Shown here one piece after another: positions 36,756 through 51,200 of a DNA stretch of 64,000 bases (the stretch's first letter is position 1; the number at the start of each line of letters is the position of its first letter). This DNA is from Zygnema circumcarinatum (taxonomy: Eukaryota > Streptophyta > Zygnematophyceae > Zygnematales > Zygnemataceae). The notes beneath the pieces were generated by a model. It was not told where the DNA came from and made no database searches. It saw only the letters and a list, made by a program, of their open reading frames with translations. A program made the translations under genes and the position numbers. The stretch is from the NCBI GenBank assembly GCA_037447605.1, contig CM074807.1, positions 2,572,141-2,636,140 of the forward strand, in the 5' to 3' direction.

Positions 36756-38640
36756 GTAGAGAGGGAGAGAGGTAGAGGAGGGAGGGAGAGGGGGAGGAAA
36801 GAGACTGAACGCAACGCACGTAACGCACTACAAGGAGGGGCGCAAACAACGGCTCTGTCTCTCGGAGGGCGGGGGGGGCTTCTAATATAGTGGCTGAGAT
36901 GTCACGTCACGCAGGGGCCGTACGGAAGGAAGGGGCAGTGGCCGCCACGTGGCAGATTCCGGGTCCCATCGCGAGCGCATCGGACGGCCTCGCGCGAAGT
37001 TCGGACCGACAGCGATGCGGGGATGGCCGCGGTCGCACGTGCGAGGGCCCGGAAGGGGACTCCGCCGATGGCTCCGTCGACCTCGCGGGCGGCATCTCAC
37101 GCGCGGCATCGCGCGATGCTTTTCTTTTTGCGGGCAGGGGCAGGGCCGGGGGCACGGGCAGGGGCGCGCGGTCCCTGGGCGGCCAACCTGAGGCCGCCAC
37201 GTGGCGCACGGAGCGGTCCCGGGGCAGTGTCAGGTTTCGCGCCGATTGGCCGCGCGCATTGGAGATACCACGCGGCCTGCGCGCCGCGGCCCGCGCCAGC
37301 TGGCGCACTCCCCGCAAACCGCGGGATCGCGCCGGGCAGGATCTCCGCCCTCGCAAGTGCGAGGACGAAACATTTCGAGGTGCGGGCAGCCAGATGTTTT
37401 GGGCGGGCAGCCCGGCGGCAATGATTTCCGCCCAGTAGCCGGAGGAACGCCCGCGCGGCGACGTGGCGGTGGTCGTACGGACATATGGTACGAACGGTAC
37501 GGACGGGGCGGGCGAGGCGGGGAGCTCCGGGAAACGTTCACCAACCGACGGCAACGGCGCCGACCGCAACGGCGGACACGTGTCAGCGCCGGCGGGATGT
37601 GACGCCCGCGGAGTGACGCGGTTTTGACTCTTCTTATGACGTCACAGTCGGCCAGCGCGGTGCCGGCTGTCGGAATGCGACGGCCGGCGGCGGGGGGCAG
37701 GAGATTTCAACATTGCCGGCGGCGAGCGCGACGCGTGCCAGGGCCCGCCGGGAGGCCGTACAGCCTACGGAACCTACAGCCTTGTGTGTTCAAGCAGTTC
37801 TATGCTTCGTGAGCCGCCCCCGTTCCGTTCTGCCGAGGGGGGCCGGGGAGGCTCCCCCGTCAGTGGCTCGCGGGCCGCCGCCGACGAGCGCTCGGCGGCG
37901 CGCCACGTGGAGGGATCTGCGCCGCGCTGGGCCGCAGACGCGGGGACTCGCACGTGTTATAATTTCACTCGATTGGCCCTCAGGGCGACAGGTCCGCGGA
38001 TCGCGGACAGCTCGGCCAATCCGAGGGAGCCAGGCGGCACGCTAGCCCAAGAGGCCGATCTTTCCAAACGACCGGCCGGACTGCCGGGAGGGCCCCGAAG
38101 GACTGTCACGTGTCGATCTGTGAGTGGCTGCGGTGCTGCCGAGCTGGCCCTCCGAGTGGCCGTGCCTTGACCGCGAGCGACCGCCCGAGATCTGACAATT
38201 GCGAGGCGGCGGAGGCGCCGCGTTCCGTGCGCACAGTTGCGCGTTGCGTTGCGCGCGAACGGCGCGCGGGGCCGGAGAGGGGCGGAGCGACCCGGGCGGC
38301 ACAGTCAACGCTGGTCAACGCGGGCGGCTGGCGCGGCGGGAGCTGCCACCTCGGCGACCTCGCTGAGGGGGGTCGGGTCACACGTGGGAGCCGTACGGCG
38401 CGGCTGCACGGGCGGGAGGGAGGGAGGGCGGGCGGGTGACCGGTGACGGCCGGCCTCGCCCTTCACTTCCCTCCCGAAGGCTTTGACCCGCCGCAGGCTT
38501 TGACTGACTGCCGAGCGGCGGAGAGTGAGGTGGCTGGTTGGTTGCGAAGGCCGAGGGCACAAGGCGGCCGCGGTGGGGCGCTTGATTAAAAAAAAAAAAA
38601 AGGAAAAAAACACAATGAACGCGGCGCGTCATTGCGCCAC
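36756..38640. promoter_or_regulatory. GC-rich island upstream of the pyrophosphatase gene
   Basis: Nearly 1.9 kb of very GC-rich DNA rich in CpG, with two perfect G-boxes GCCACGTGGC (36944-36953, 37196-37205), CCGTACGG (36918-36925, 38391-38398), TGACGTCA (37637-37644) and ACACGTGTCAG near 37577. Its position next to the first pyrophosphatase exon suggests a promoter or CpG-island-like region. Long open frames on both strands reflect the scarcity of AT-rich stop codons. Confidence 0.5.
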
Positions 38641-39759
38641 TTTACTGCTTTAGTCGGCGGTCGCAGGAAGAGGGAGTCACTCGCTTGCGCGAAGTGCCTT
38701 CCCCTTTGAGGCCCGTCCATGGCAGAGAAAGGTGCCGCATGACAAAAAGTTCAAAGCCATTGATGGGCCCGCTCTAGACTTCACCATTTGGACTCAATTG
38801 TGCATGACTGCATGCACAACAATACGACAACATGTCAAGAATTTGTGACCGCTTGACCCTGTCAATTTGTTCTTGTTGCCTGGCTTCCTGTCGTACTATG
38901 AGAAACGTACGTCTAAAGCAACAGGAGGTGAGGGGGCAAGCGGGAGTGAGAATAGGCGGGAGAGAAAAGGAGTGAGGGAGTAGAGGGAAGTGGGAAATAA
39001 AAAACAGAGCAGACTCGTGGGAGTGTAGAGGGGAGGAGTGCATTCTGAGGAAGGTTAGTGAGGTCGAAGAAAAATCGAGGTAGAGAAAGATACTAGAGGG
39101 GGTGAGGAGGAAGTGTGAGGAGCGGAGAGAGAAGGAGAGAGTGAGAAGAGCACATGTGATTTTCTCGCTGTTCAAAGACCGAAATGGAATTAGGGGAACT
39201 TTTTCTTTTGTAAAAAAAAGGCTTTTGATGTACAACACTTCCCTCCACTTCCCTCCACTTCCCTCCACTTCTTCCCACTTCTCTTCCGAGCAGCTACTGT
39301 TCTGTAAGGCGCGGGGGCTATCAAAAAGGGCACATTCAAGAAACGTGCCATTGTGGAGGCCGGGCAGAGCCTCAGCTCTCCTCACATATGAACCCTTGTC
39401 CCAAGTTTTCCTTCTTTTTTCTTCTTTCTTGTGCCTCTACCAACTACTTCCACCCCCATCGTTCCTCTATTCCCAATGACTTTCCCTCGAGAGGAACCCC
39501 CGAGCTTGTAGTGAAGCAGCATCAGATTCCACCTTCTGAGTCGAAAGAACCCTTCCGCAAGGCTGCAGCCCGAGTGGCCTAAAGCCGCATGTCCTGAGAA
39601 CGAGACAGTTGGCAGCCTTACACGATGTCTCCACCTTTCAAAAAAAGCAGTGGTATTTGCTAAGCAAGCGGATGAGCTCGACCCTTATTGTCTCGTCCTC
39701 AGTATGCGACTCCATTCTGATTGTGGTTCATTAGAAGAAGATAAGAATAGATAGTACGA
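38641..39759. other. Spacer downstream of the ATM gene
   Basis: Mixed sequence with a purine-rich section (38930-39150) and a short CTTCCCTCCA tandem repeat (39239-39270). No gene is supported. The left part is upstream of the pyrophosphatase, and the right part is the ATM 3-prime flank. Confidence 0.45.
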
Positions 39760-42009
39760 TCATAGCCAGGCCCCCCATCCTGGAAACATGACACAGAGGC
39801 GTGTGGTATCCTGTGCACTCTGTATGAGGTGCTGCACCTGCAAGGGAAGGAAGGACAGCTTAAGAATCAGTTTCATGCCATGCCAGCTCCTGTTCTTATC
39901 AACATCTGTACTATGAAACCCATGACCGGCCATTCCTTACGCGTGAACACTCTCACCTGTCCTTGCAGAGAGTGCAGTTCTCCCTCCTCATATCCGTCCA
40001 ACTTCTGCTTCACGCGCAGCAGTGCTCGCGCTGCATCTTGATTGCCCTCAATGGCGTCTCCGGTACTCTCTAACTCTTCACTCTCCTCTTCGTCCACTCT
40101 TCCCTGCAAACGTCCGATTCACAGACGGACCCAAGTTTGACTTTTTGGAGACAGGAACATGGGCAGCAGAAAATGGAAACAATTGAGGTACTTGGACCCA
40201 TAAGCGGATGCGAGATTGAGAGTCATCGCATAACCATACCTCCTGCAAGTGCAGAGCCTTGAGCGGAGAAAGGGCCCACTTGTAGAGGGGATCGTGGAGG
40301 AATACCTGCAATGCCCAGATAGTGTGCAGAATGAGCAAATGCTCTCTCTCTCTCTCCCTCCCTCCTCCCTCCCTCTGATTATCAGTGCTGAGGAGAATTT
40401 TCTACCATGACGATGGTGAGCAGTGCCTCCTTATTGGCTCGCAGAACGGCGAGAGTGGCCTCACAGCATCGCCGGAACACTCCCTCCACGCCGCACACTC
40501 CCAACGCATCGACCAGATCGCGAGTGAGACGAAAGGGAACCTGCACATAGCACACATAGCGACTGAAGGTCAACAACACATGGAGGGAGAGGCAAAATCT
40601 CTATCACAAGGACACAGCGACACTAACATTGCAGAAGTGCGTCCGGATAAAGAACTGGTGGCTGATAACTCAGAGAATTAATAAGAATTACGATGAAAAG
40701 CAGCCCCATGGTTGGTTTCCGAATTGGGGTGAGATTCGTGTTGTGTGCAATCTACAAGGTGGGCCAGTTTGCAACTCACCCTTTCTGGAGTCTTTAGCAT
40801 GAGGCCCTGTTCAAATGCCACTCCAAGGTCTATGTGAACCACTTCTGCAGTCGCTGTATCCAGCAGGATATTCATGCTGTGCCTGTCCCCTAACCCCACA
40901 ATGTATCCCACCTGCATGGAAAAGCAGCTTGTCGGGATAAGAAGCTTGCCAACTCAAGTATGGATGCATGCATGCGAGAGGAAAAGAGGCAGCAGAGGGC
41001 AGCACCATTGAGGCAGCTGCCAAACTGCGCGAGTACGCGAGTCGCTTTTCAAACCACGTTTCGGGCTGCGCAAAACGCTCGGTGAAGAAATGGCGCATGA
41101 CAGGTCTGCAGGGAAAGCAGGAAGTCAGTCAAAGCAAAGAAAGCAGGAAGGGATGGGAAGGGGGAGGGATGGCAGGAGGTTCACACTTCACCTGAAATTA
41201 TCGTACACTTTGGAAAAGGCTGCAAACTTGTCTGTTTCCTGCACCGGCTTACAATGAGTGGTATCAGGGGCTGCTTTTCCACTTTGTCACGCAACAAAAA
41301 AGAAACACAACATCATACTATGAGAGTGGTGAACGAGAGGCAGGCAAAAGCGGAGGTCATGCGACATTGCAAAACCAAAATGACAAAGATAGTTCAACAT
41401 GCAAACTCACTCTTGTCATAACTTCACGGCACTTCAAGTACGTCCACTGACCAATCCCGTAGCGTGCATGTGCGCCAGAATCCTTCTTGCTGTCAAGTAC
41501 AGCACATTTGTCAGATCATAAACTACGGGCAAACGTCGACCACCTAAGAATCTTGTTGTTCATTGTACCCTCCACAGATGGCCTACTTCACTGCTGGCAA
41601 GCCTAATGAAAGCGGGAAGGAACGCACGGTCCATGGAGGTAATCGCCGAGTGGAAGAGTGCCGTTGACCCACTCCAGCACACCCGCACTCGGAGTGAAGG
41701 GCACAACCTGAAACCCACCAATTTAGAAAGATCAGCTTCAAATTCTACAATGCAAACTACGATTGCGCATGCTTTTCATGGTTTCACAGCATTACTGCAG
41801 GGCCAACACCCTGCCTTGTAGGTTCGGATATGCAGTTGGCGTGTGCGAGTATCGGGATGGTCCTTCAGAAGTGCATTGACGAGACCGAAAAGCTGCTCCA
41901 TGACCTGCATCTCCATGCTCCGATGGCATCAGTTTCACCTGCCCCTCAGCGGTTCAGAAAATCCTAAGCCTGCCTCTGCTGCTGCCCATCTGCTGATACC
42001 CATTTGCAT

Positions 42010-42064
<55 letters not shown>

Positions 42065-42230
42065 AGCACTGGAGACACAGAGAGAGTCACCCACCGCATC
42101 TTGACGCAAATCGTCGTTGCCGGATTTGGCGAGCTGCTTGTAGAGGCGGCCGTCGGATCCGAGGCACTCCACTACTTTGGGGGCGTTGATGCCGTTCATC
42201 ACTCTGCCTCGTAGCAGATCAAAGACCCAC
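39760..42230 (-). other. ATM: ATM kinase and FATC domain exons
   Basis: Exons resolved by phase include 39837-39760 (FATC, 25 residues), 40103-39957 (acidic linker after the catalytic core), about 40306-40240, 40543-40405, 40911-40782, and an exon ending at 41815 joined to one starting at 41707. All catalytic residues expected of a PI3K-like kinase are present (DRH..N and DLG), so the kinase should be active. The 41815/41707 join keeps the frame (IRTYK then VVPFTPSAG) only if a GC donor is used. Confidence 0.85.
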
Positions 42231-45200
42231 TGTCAAAGACCGACCAAATGAGCAGGAAAACGAAACGAAACGTGAAGAAGCGTGCAGACAGACATATTGT
42301 AGATCTGCAGTGATGCACTTGCAGTGAGAGAGCAAATTAGGCAACAGAGGGGAGGCTTACATTAGCTTATCGGTGAAACTGCAGAAATGGGGAAAAGATC
42401 CTGGAGAGTATGTACAGGTAGGATCAACTGGCAATTCCGCAGTCACAACGGGAACCTGCCCAACACCCTCTACCCGCCCGCATCTCAAACTAACTCTTCT
42501 AAACAAAATAGTGAAGGTAGAGAAAACAATCGCGGCTCTGCTCTCACGAACAGAGTAGAACCACCCTCATCATCCTCATCTCTGAATCACGAATGTGGTG
42601 GCAGTCGTCCACTGCGACAACAACGAATTCAAGGCCACGACGATCAAAAGGACTTTTCACGATTGCAAGGTCTCACCAAATTCAGCTCTCGAATGGACCG
42701 CACATCACGGGGCATCGTTAGGGCTGGACCGCCAGTTCCTCTCTGTCAAGATCACTCCACATAAGGAACAGAAGCAGCATATTATCGCCAGATGTTATTG
42801 AACTACATTTTGCACTCCAACCCTGCCACTAATCTCCGTTGAAAAGTAAAGGGAAGCTTTAGTTTGGAGAACATGGCTGTTACCGTCTCAAGCTCCGCCA
42901 ACCGAATGTACACCTCGATCATCTGCTGCATCTGCACATTCACACCATTCTCTGCCTCCTTCAGCTGCCGAAAGCAGCAATCCCTGCTTGAGTGCGAGGG
43001 CTTTCAGACCCATCAAGCTTCTCATCAGGCCTGTAGGGAGGGAGAGGGGGAGCGAGAGAGAGGGGAGGAGAGAGAGAGGGGTTCACCTGTGCAAGCAGTG
43101 GGGCGTGGCGAGAGCGCAGAGAGCGCAAGACAGTGAGAGCCGCTTCCTTTTTTTCGGGATCGACCACAAAAGCACTTCTAGTCATGCGCTTGTCCGGAAC
43201 GCGGTCACCATTTGCCAGGGCGAGCAGCTGTTCCCAAGAAGGGAGGGCCCTTTGGTGGGTCGGATATGAGTCTCACACAGGAGAGTGAGGGAGGGGTCTC
43301 TTTCTGCAGCTTTGGAGTTACTGTCAGAACTTACCTGGTTGAGTGTGTGGTAAGGATGCTCGTTCGCCATTTTGATCACGAGCTTCATAAGGACGACCTG
43401 GAACGGGAGACGGCCATTTGCTGATGTCAAAACCTTCTAATGACAGAGGCGTGTTCAGCAGCTGCGCTCTGCCTTGTTTCAGCTTTTTCAGCAGCATATC
43501 ATTCTCAAGGGTAGAAAAGGCATGCTTTGACTTTTAGGAGATACGGACCCTCACCTGAAATTCACTGTTTGTTGAATTGGCCATGCGTGAGGCAAGCTGA
43601 TAGACCAATGGAAGGAACTTGCGAGAGGCAACCTACAGTCACACACCAGCGAAAGGTCATACAACATGCAGAGGATTGTCGCAGTTCTGAGAGAGGTACA
43701 GAGACGTTGTCAATGCCCCCACCTGCTCAGTTGTCCTCAGCATCGCCTGCGCCATCTCCGGAGAAGCTGCTAACTCGAACCAAATGGCTACGAGTCGAAA
43801 CATCTGCCAAACATTCGGCTCAGTGAGCTTCCAGTACGAAGCTCGATCAAGCATGGCTCTGTGTAGGTGTTTTAGGCATTACTAATTTACAGTTGAGGAA
43901 TATGTAAGGCATGGCAAGGCAGCAGACTTACAGCTCGGATGTCATATTTATCGCCGGTCATAAGACTCTTGCGATAGCTGCTCACTGCCTGCAGCAACAC
44001 GGCATCTTTATCTTCCTGCCCTCCCAGAATGGGCAGCCAATATTCAACGGCCTCAGAATTTGCCTCGGCTGCTGTTATCAGTAAGAATTCCTCGTTTGCA
44101 AGCCCGTTCGAATCACAATTTCCACTCCAGTTCGAAAGGCGGCAAAGGAATTATAGTAAAGTATGTGAAGCAGAGCTTAAAGAGAAAGGCTTTTATGTCC
44201 AAGAGATATTGGGTGCTTCCGTTCAGCGGTTTTTGTCCAGCTTTGGGGATTTGGATGCATCACTGTCCGAACGAGTACTCCTGCAGAGGATAAGGCTCAG
44301 TGGTGGTCCACCTTTAGGCGCCGATCCTCCTCATCATCTAATGCCAACTGCTTGCTCAACTCCCTCCCACGATACTCCAAAGCTCTACGAGCCTCCTCCT
44401 ACCGTCATCCCGAAGAAGCTGCTGCCATTCAGCTGCTAGAAACATCCATGGGTGAAGAATAGCAGAACAAGACGCATATTCACATGTTCAATTCCTGCAA
44501 TTCCTGGAGTCACACTTACGGCCTCATGGTGCCACCCAAACTCACAACGACAAAGGGTCTCCGGTTGCCTCCAAGAGGAATCTCACTGTGCAAATGACAT
44601 TAGCTGTTTCCTCCTTTCAAGCTTACCACTTTGATGGTCTTCAGGCGTCTTTGAATAGCTTCAAGCTCCTTCCTCTGCTCCCATATTTGCGCAGTCAATG
44701 AATAGCAAAGGCTTTTCTTCTGTTGTTAGCCATATTGCCAAGCTCCGAGGCTTCGCTCGCACACTGTTTTTTTCTCCAGCATCTCATTAGCCTCTACACC
44801 CTTTCCGCATAGTTATCTCAAGGCAGCTGCCTACCTTGTGCTGCCGAACACTCTGAGCAGCTTGCCATTCACTGGAGTTGAGACGGGTCATGTAGCTGCG
44901 ATAGAGCATGTCCGCATAATTGGCAGCACGGAAATGCATAGAGCACTGCTGCTGCCTCCATGGGGACTTCACCAAAGTACAGGGTTGAGGCTCGCTGGGC
45001 TGTGCCACAAGCTCATCCGAGAGACTGGCAGCTCGGTGCAGATATTGGTCGAGAATCACACGGGAGCTGCACTAATGCGACCATGGAGTCAATGGAGCTG
45101 CCTCTTGTTGATACCTCCGTACTAAAGTCGAGCTTCACCGCCAACAAAAACTTCACAAAAGCGTGTTCATGTTCATGGATACATGTCATGTGTCAATCAG

Positions 45201-48200
45201 GAAAGCACCTACCTGAGAGAGCGAGTTGCTGCAAGCCACTTGCCAGCACGCGAGAGCATATAGGCTGTATGGTGGGTCTGCGAGCATAGGTGCTGTAAAG
45301 CATGAAGCACAAGACTGACCGCCATCTCCTGCTGTCCACGTATCCACATCAGCTTGCCCTCCTCTACCTGCCAATCCCACCCCAGAAAAAGTTGTAGCAC
45401 GCAATAGTGTGCAACAGAAAATGGCAAGTGGCTTGCGGAAAGCATTCGAATATTAGAAGAGTTTAAGTTTCTTACTCGTCCTGCCAGAAGAGCAGACTCC
45501 AAAGCTTCCTTTCTATCCCCATTCAGCTCGCTGAGCTCGCTCTCACGTGCCAGTTGGCCGCATACATGCTTCAATTCCTCTACTGCGCTCCCAGCTTGAC
45601 TTAGTCTGCTAGCCTGCAATTTTCTCCCCATCCCCTTGATAGACTTGAAGAAGGGTAGCAAAAATTTTGGCCTTTCGCCATATGGCCTTCACTGCAGATT
45701 GGAAAAGAAAATCAGCCGCAGCAGACAACATCGAAGAGACAATAGCTGCAAATTCATAGAGAAGTCTGAGCTTACCCACCAAACCACGTAGAGAAAGGAG
45801 AGGAAAATACCTTTCTGGCAACTCCAGCGACTCGGCAAAGATGGTGAGGCAGACAGTCTTTAAGCTGCAAGAGTTTTAGCAACACTGTACGCACTGCCAG
45901 CAGGGGGTCCAACAGGTCATAGCGACCCTGCAGCTGAGCCGACTCCTTGAAATCTTGTATCTGCTTACATACACGTTTGCTTCACGCTCATTAACCCCTC
46001 GGATCATGCATCCAACAGAGCTGCAAAGAAAAAAAAAGATATTTCTGTATGCAACACTTTCGACCGGTTCAGTTTAGCATTACTGTACTAGCTCACACCA
46101 AACCTGTTTACCTGCTTTGCAGCCTTTCCCTCATCGCGGAGATGCTGTGTGGAAAGTGCTGGCCAGCGAGCAGGCCATGCGTCGGCGACTTCATCCAATA
46201 CCTGCAAGAGGATCGATATAAGTAACTGAGGAAACAATGTAGGAGCTGTACGGTTTCTCTCCCATTGTTCGGTGGAGGTAAAGGTCAGTCTACCTGCAAT
46301 TTGACAATGGCGAGGTTGATCGCATGCATACTTTCCATGCTCCCTTGAGCGACAGATGTCACGACTACCTGCCCCCCCTCCCGCAGTGGCAGGCACAGTC
46401 AGCTTCATGTAGTGATTGGAAATGAAGGAGCACAGAGGACAGGGAGTCAAACACAGGAAAAAGAACGATAACGTCATAATCCACATACAATGGGTTTGAA
46501 TCAGACAGAAACGAATGCGAAACAGATTAAAAAAAAAAAAAAATCGGGACAGAATCGGATCTGGAAAAAAGGATGCAGAGCGGTACGACTGAGTAAATGC
46601 CACAGAGCTTCTCGTGTAAAGAAGATTGGGAATGTGAAGGGAACTTCAGATCTCAAACAGAAGTGAAAGGTGTAGCTTACTACAAACACAAAGAGTTCCT
46701 TAATTCCTTCTCGAAGGGAACAAGCCGCTAATAGTTTGAAAAAAAAAAAAAAAAAGTTGAGACACTGATGATAGAGGTCACACTTTGCTCAATATAGGGA
46801 GATGAGAAGATAGCTTCTGTTCAGAGTCACATACTCCCCCGCGAGTAAATTCTACTGAGAACGAGAAAGCCTTGAAGACACAAGCCATGCAGGAATTATA
46901 GAAGTTAGACCTGCCGAGCTTGCTTCAGTCCTCCCCCAAAGCGATCCCCGTCTCCTTCCGCAAGGGCTGCAAGGGAGCTGCAGACATTCCACAGCAGGCA
47001 GCACCTTCATCAGCTTATGCACTGCCCTCCGTGAAAACTCACTGTGTACCAGTCTCCATATCACAGCATTTGTTAGCAATTCCGATAACGAGAAACTGGG
47101 TTGCCTGGCAAGGGCATTTTGTCTCAAAGGCTCCACCTGTACAAAGCAGAATGATATCCAACACTCGTCTGGGGGTCTCGCAGGGCTCCTCCTCCCGCAT
47201 CCCACTTTCCGGACCGCCAAGCAGCTTCAAACTATCTCCACAGCAACAAACAGACCGATTCAAGAAGCGAGATTAGTGTCATGACAATAAAGATGCAGAA
47301 TAGAAACAGCAAAAGGACCACCCGTGCATAGTCTGAGGGGGAAGGGCCTCCTAAGGGGGACGAAGCTGCGTATACGTTATTTTCTCACCTGCAGCTCCGC
47401 AAAACTATCGGCAATGCCATGAGTGGATTGATTGAGCCCTTGGCGATATGTGTCCAGCACATGCAGGCAGCCCATGTTCTTTAGGGCCTCTCCTATGCCC
47501 ACATGTGAGGATAGAGGGGTCATAGTCTCAGCATGGAGGGCCGCCCCTTGAGGAGACCTGGAAGGGATATTGGTTCTGCTCCCAATTAAGTCGCAGGTCG
47601 CAAGGACCTCATCCCAGCGGCCCTCATGCTTGGTGAGAGCAAGACGGGCCATTACCTGCGACGAGCATTTGGAAGAATGCCTTATTGGAAGAAAAATACT
47701 AGTTTTTTCCCAATGAAAAGAATCGTTTGAGACTCTGTGGGGATACAAACGTTCAAGACCCACCACTTGTGGGAGGATGTTCCCTAAATCGAATGAAGAA
47801 CTTGCCTTGTTTGTACGCGCGACACCATAAATGCCATCGGGCTCATTAATCTTTGAATAGGCATCAAGAAGTAGTTGCTCGTGGAGAGGCACCTGGACAA
47901 GCCCATGCAGGAACAAAGTGACTGCCTTATAATTTTGACGTTGTTCGGTGCATGCATTCAAAGCTTATTGCGCTGCAGCATGCTCAGATGTAGCAGAAGC
48001 ATGTTTAACTGATGGAATTCGGGCTTTGCCACTCACAGGAGTTTCATCGGAGAAGTCAGGGTCTCCAAGTGTGAGGCAGCCAAACTTTTCCTCACACCAA
48101 TGCTCTACATAGAGTATGGAAGTGAACACGGCTGCACATCTCTGCACCACCAACACGTCCAATATTTGAAATGTTCGAAATTACCTCGCACCGTTTGCTG

Positions 48201-51200
48201 GATAAAATGAGGATGCGCCCTGTAAAGATACCTGTGCTGCTCTTGCTGCGACCAAATAGTCGATACTCAGCCAGTAGACCTGCATATCAAGCTCCTGTGA
48301 GTCAGTCTCAGCAATACAGAGTGCAAGTTAACATGGTTGGCAAGCCATCATCAACATTGGTAAAGTTTCCTCGATTTTGAACCATTTTGCTCCAAGCTCG
48401 TCCTTACATCCTATAGCCATTAGTGCGATACAGCTCACCACCCCTACAAGTCTCACTGAGACGATGCTAGAGAAGGTTCTGACCTTCTTCCATGTGCTGG
48501 GAGATACTCCACAACCTTCATGCTCTCCACTTGAGTGTCCATTCATTGAACCGCCAGTATTCGGGCTCTCACTCTGAACAATTCACCCAAAAGATTTCAT
48601 TTCAATATAACACCGACGAAACAACAGAAGCAGAACGGAGGAATGAAGGTGAAGCACTAGACATGAAGAACAAAGGACGGGAGGACTTGAATCTGCAAAT
48701 TGAGTTCTTTTCACTAGTCCTATGTCTCAGAGAGGCCATTGAATAAAATCTGTACGGACTCTCTTGAACTCTGCACATGATCATGTGGTAATTCAGCTGC
48801 TTGCCGAAAGAGATCCCCTCCTGCGCTTTGAGGCCGAGGTTGGCGTCATGAGAGATAACACGTAGCAATGTCGCAGCTTATTCATGGAATCCATCACCAG
48901 CTGCACTGCCCTTATGCTCGCATGTGCGTCACACAGCACATGCTCTTCCACCTGCATATGGCAGAGATATAGGGGTGATTCACGAAACTGTGCAGGCAGT
49001 TTAAAGCAGAAAGTTTGGTATTAACTTAATTGTATTGACAGGTGGTAAATCAAATTGAACAAAAGAAACTAAATGTTATTCGATCAACGCTCGCACTCAA
49101 GGTAAACCTGCGATGGCTGCGATTGCAGAACAAGTGAGAAAGGTCCCGACCAAATACACGGAGTCTTTGCCAGGGGGCTAAAACCAACCTGAGCTGAAAT
49201 CATGGAGCACAGCGATTCGTTTGACCCGGATCGTCCTGCAATGTCACCAAGCACATGGGGGAAGGCCATCTCGGCAAAAGCCGCCTTTCGCTTCGCTATT
49301 GCCTGGCAAAGTCTGTGCGCGAAGACAAAAGCAAATTTGGCATTAGATCCACTTTCAACGCACATGAAATTCGGACAAACACAGGCAGAAGCAGCACTGA
49401 AAAAATGAGCTCCTGACAAAACAATAAAACTTCAAGCAAAGGGGACAAGGATAAGGGGACCAAGGCAAGCGGTAGCTTACCTCAAAAGGGGATCGTGACT
49501 TTGCCTCAGCAGTGCATGCACCACGTTGCACACCCAATCCTCGTACAGTTGCTGCCTTGTACTCCATGTTCTTGCATCCTTTATGTCTGCCACTTCTGCA
49601 AGGCAGCGAGTTGGACGTCAGAACTGGAACAGGGGCTCGGAAATGAGTGAGCGATGAACCAACCGCTAAGAACATGCAGTTGGTTGAGGCCAAACAGTTT
49701 ATAGTTTACCCTGATCTTGCCATGCAAGAGGTTCAATCATGCGTTCCAGTCTTTGAGGAGTGCAGCTCTTGCAGTGCACCTGAAAGCCCCTCAAATCTCC
49801 CCACCGATGTTCAAAGCAATCAGCAGAACGAATGCGCCTTTACTTGTCACAATGGAGAAGCAGCTCGAACACTACAAGTTTCAAACAACTGAGATAGAAA
49901 GGATGCTAATAGAAGCAGCAATAGTGTCTCGAATTCAAAAGTAATAGCACCTTAAGTGAACACATGCAGTGATTCGTCGAGAAGTGACTAATCGCGACTG
50001 TATACACGATATTTGCTTAATACATAACAAAATGCATAGATGAAACGTAGGTCTCGAATGTATTGAAATTGGACAAGCCATCCATAGTCAAATAGAAAAA
50101 CAAACTTCCTGGCCAAACAGCAAAGGATACAGCCTGAGGTGTAAACTCTTCTAACTAACTACCGTAAATCTTTTGGATAGTTTCCGATTGATCGTAAGTG
50201 CAGAGACATACGAAAGGAGCAAGCCAGGTGGTACGTGGCAGTAGCGCAACGTACCTCCATGTAGAGCTTCTCTTCTCCTGACAAGTTTGAGAATGCGTCT
50301 TGGCCTTTCTCTGTTGCGAGTAGACCCTGCAAGCAAAACGGGAACATTGCAATAACGAACGAAAGTTCAAAAACTATTAGACTTGCAACTAGCGTTGGAG
50401 ATAGAGCGCGCTCATTACAAATTGAATTCAGATTTAATTCAACTTAGACACACCTGCCAGAGAATCACGCACCCAGGATTTGAAGTGAGCACTTTGTACC
50501 TGAAGTGTCCTTGTAGAAATCTCAATGATCTGCACATCGTGGTCGACCAAAAACGAATCCAATTGCAAGAGAGCCCTCCTGACAAAGCTTTTATCCACTC
50601 CCAATTGCGAGTCTGTGCTGATCCCTTCGCCTGCTTGTGCTCCTTTCACAACATCATCATCGATGTGAAAGGAGACAGCTCCTGAATCCCAGATACCCAC
50701 CTGCAAGCCCATCCATACCATCGTCAGTCAACCTCCTCCGACGTGGGTTACATGTCATTTGAATGCTAGGATGGCAATGCGGATGCGCAGGAAGCAAGGG
50801 AGTTGAGCTCACTGCAGCAAGCAGTTGGCCCGCCATATCGCACATCTCATCATCGCGTTCTCCGCCACAGAGCTTCACCAGCCGCCATACAGCGGCAACG
50901 ACATCGGGACGGTGGGACATTTTCAGATGACCCTTCACTGAGTCTTCTGGTTGCTGCAGCTCTTCCTTGCGGAACTTGAGTTCATTGCACAGATATCGCA
51001 AACTGCACATAGAAGCGACATAGGCTTGAGACGGCGACAAGCACCTTGTGGGATTGGAAAATGACCGCTAAAGCACCTAAAGTTTCAGCCACCTGGAGGA
51101 TTACTGTCAATGTGAAAATCGATACACCATAAAGCGAAGCAATACGAGTTCTCCTGTAAAATTATTCAAGTTCATTTCGTGTACATACATCAAACATACT

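Noticed and set aside
36890-38440. Many long frames on both strands in the GC-rich island
   Set aside because: High GC removes stops; frames on both strands are equally open, with no recognisable domains.
38774-39385. 203-codon minus-strand frame downstream of ATM
   Set aside because: Composition-driven Ser/Leu-rich sequence with no motif or conserved pattern; it lies in an intergenic spacer.
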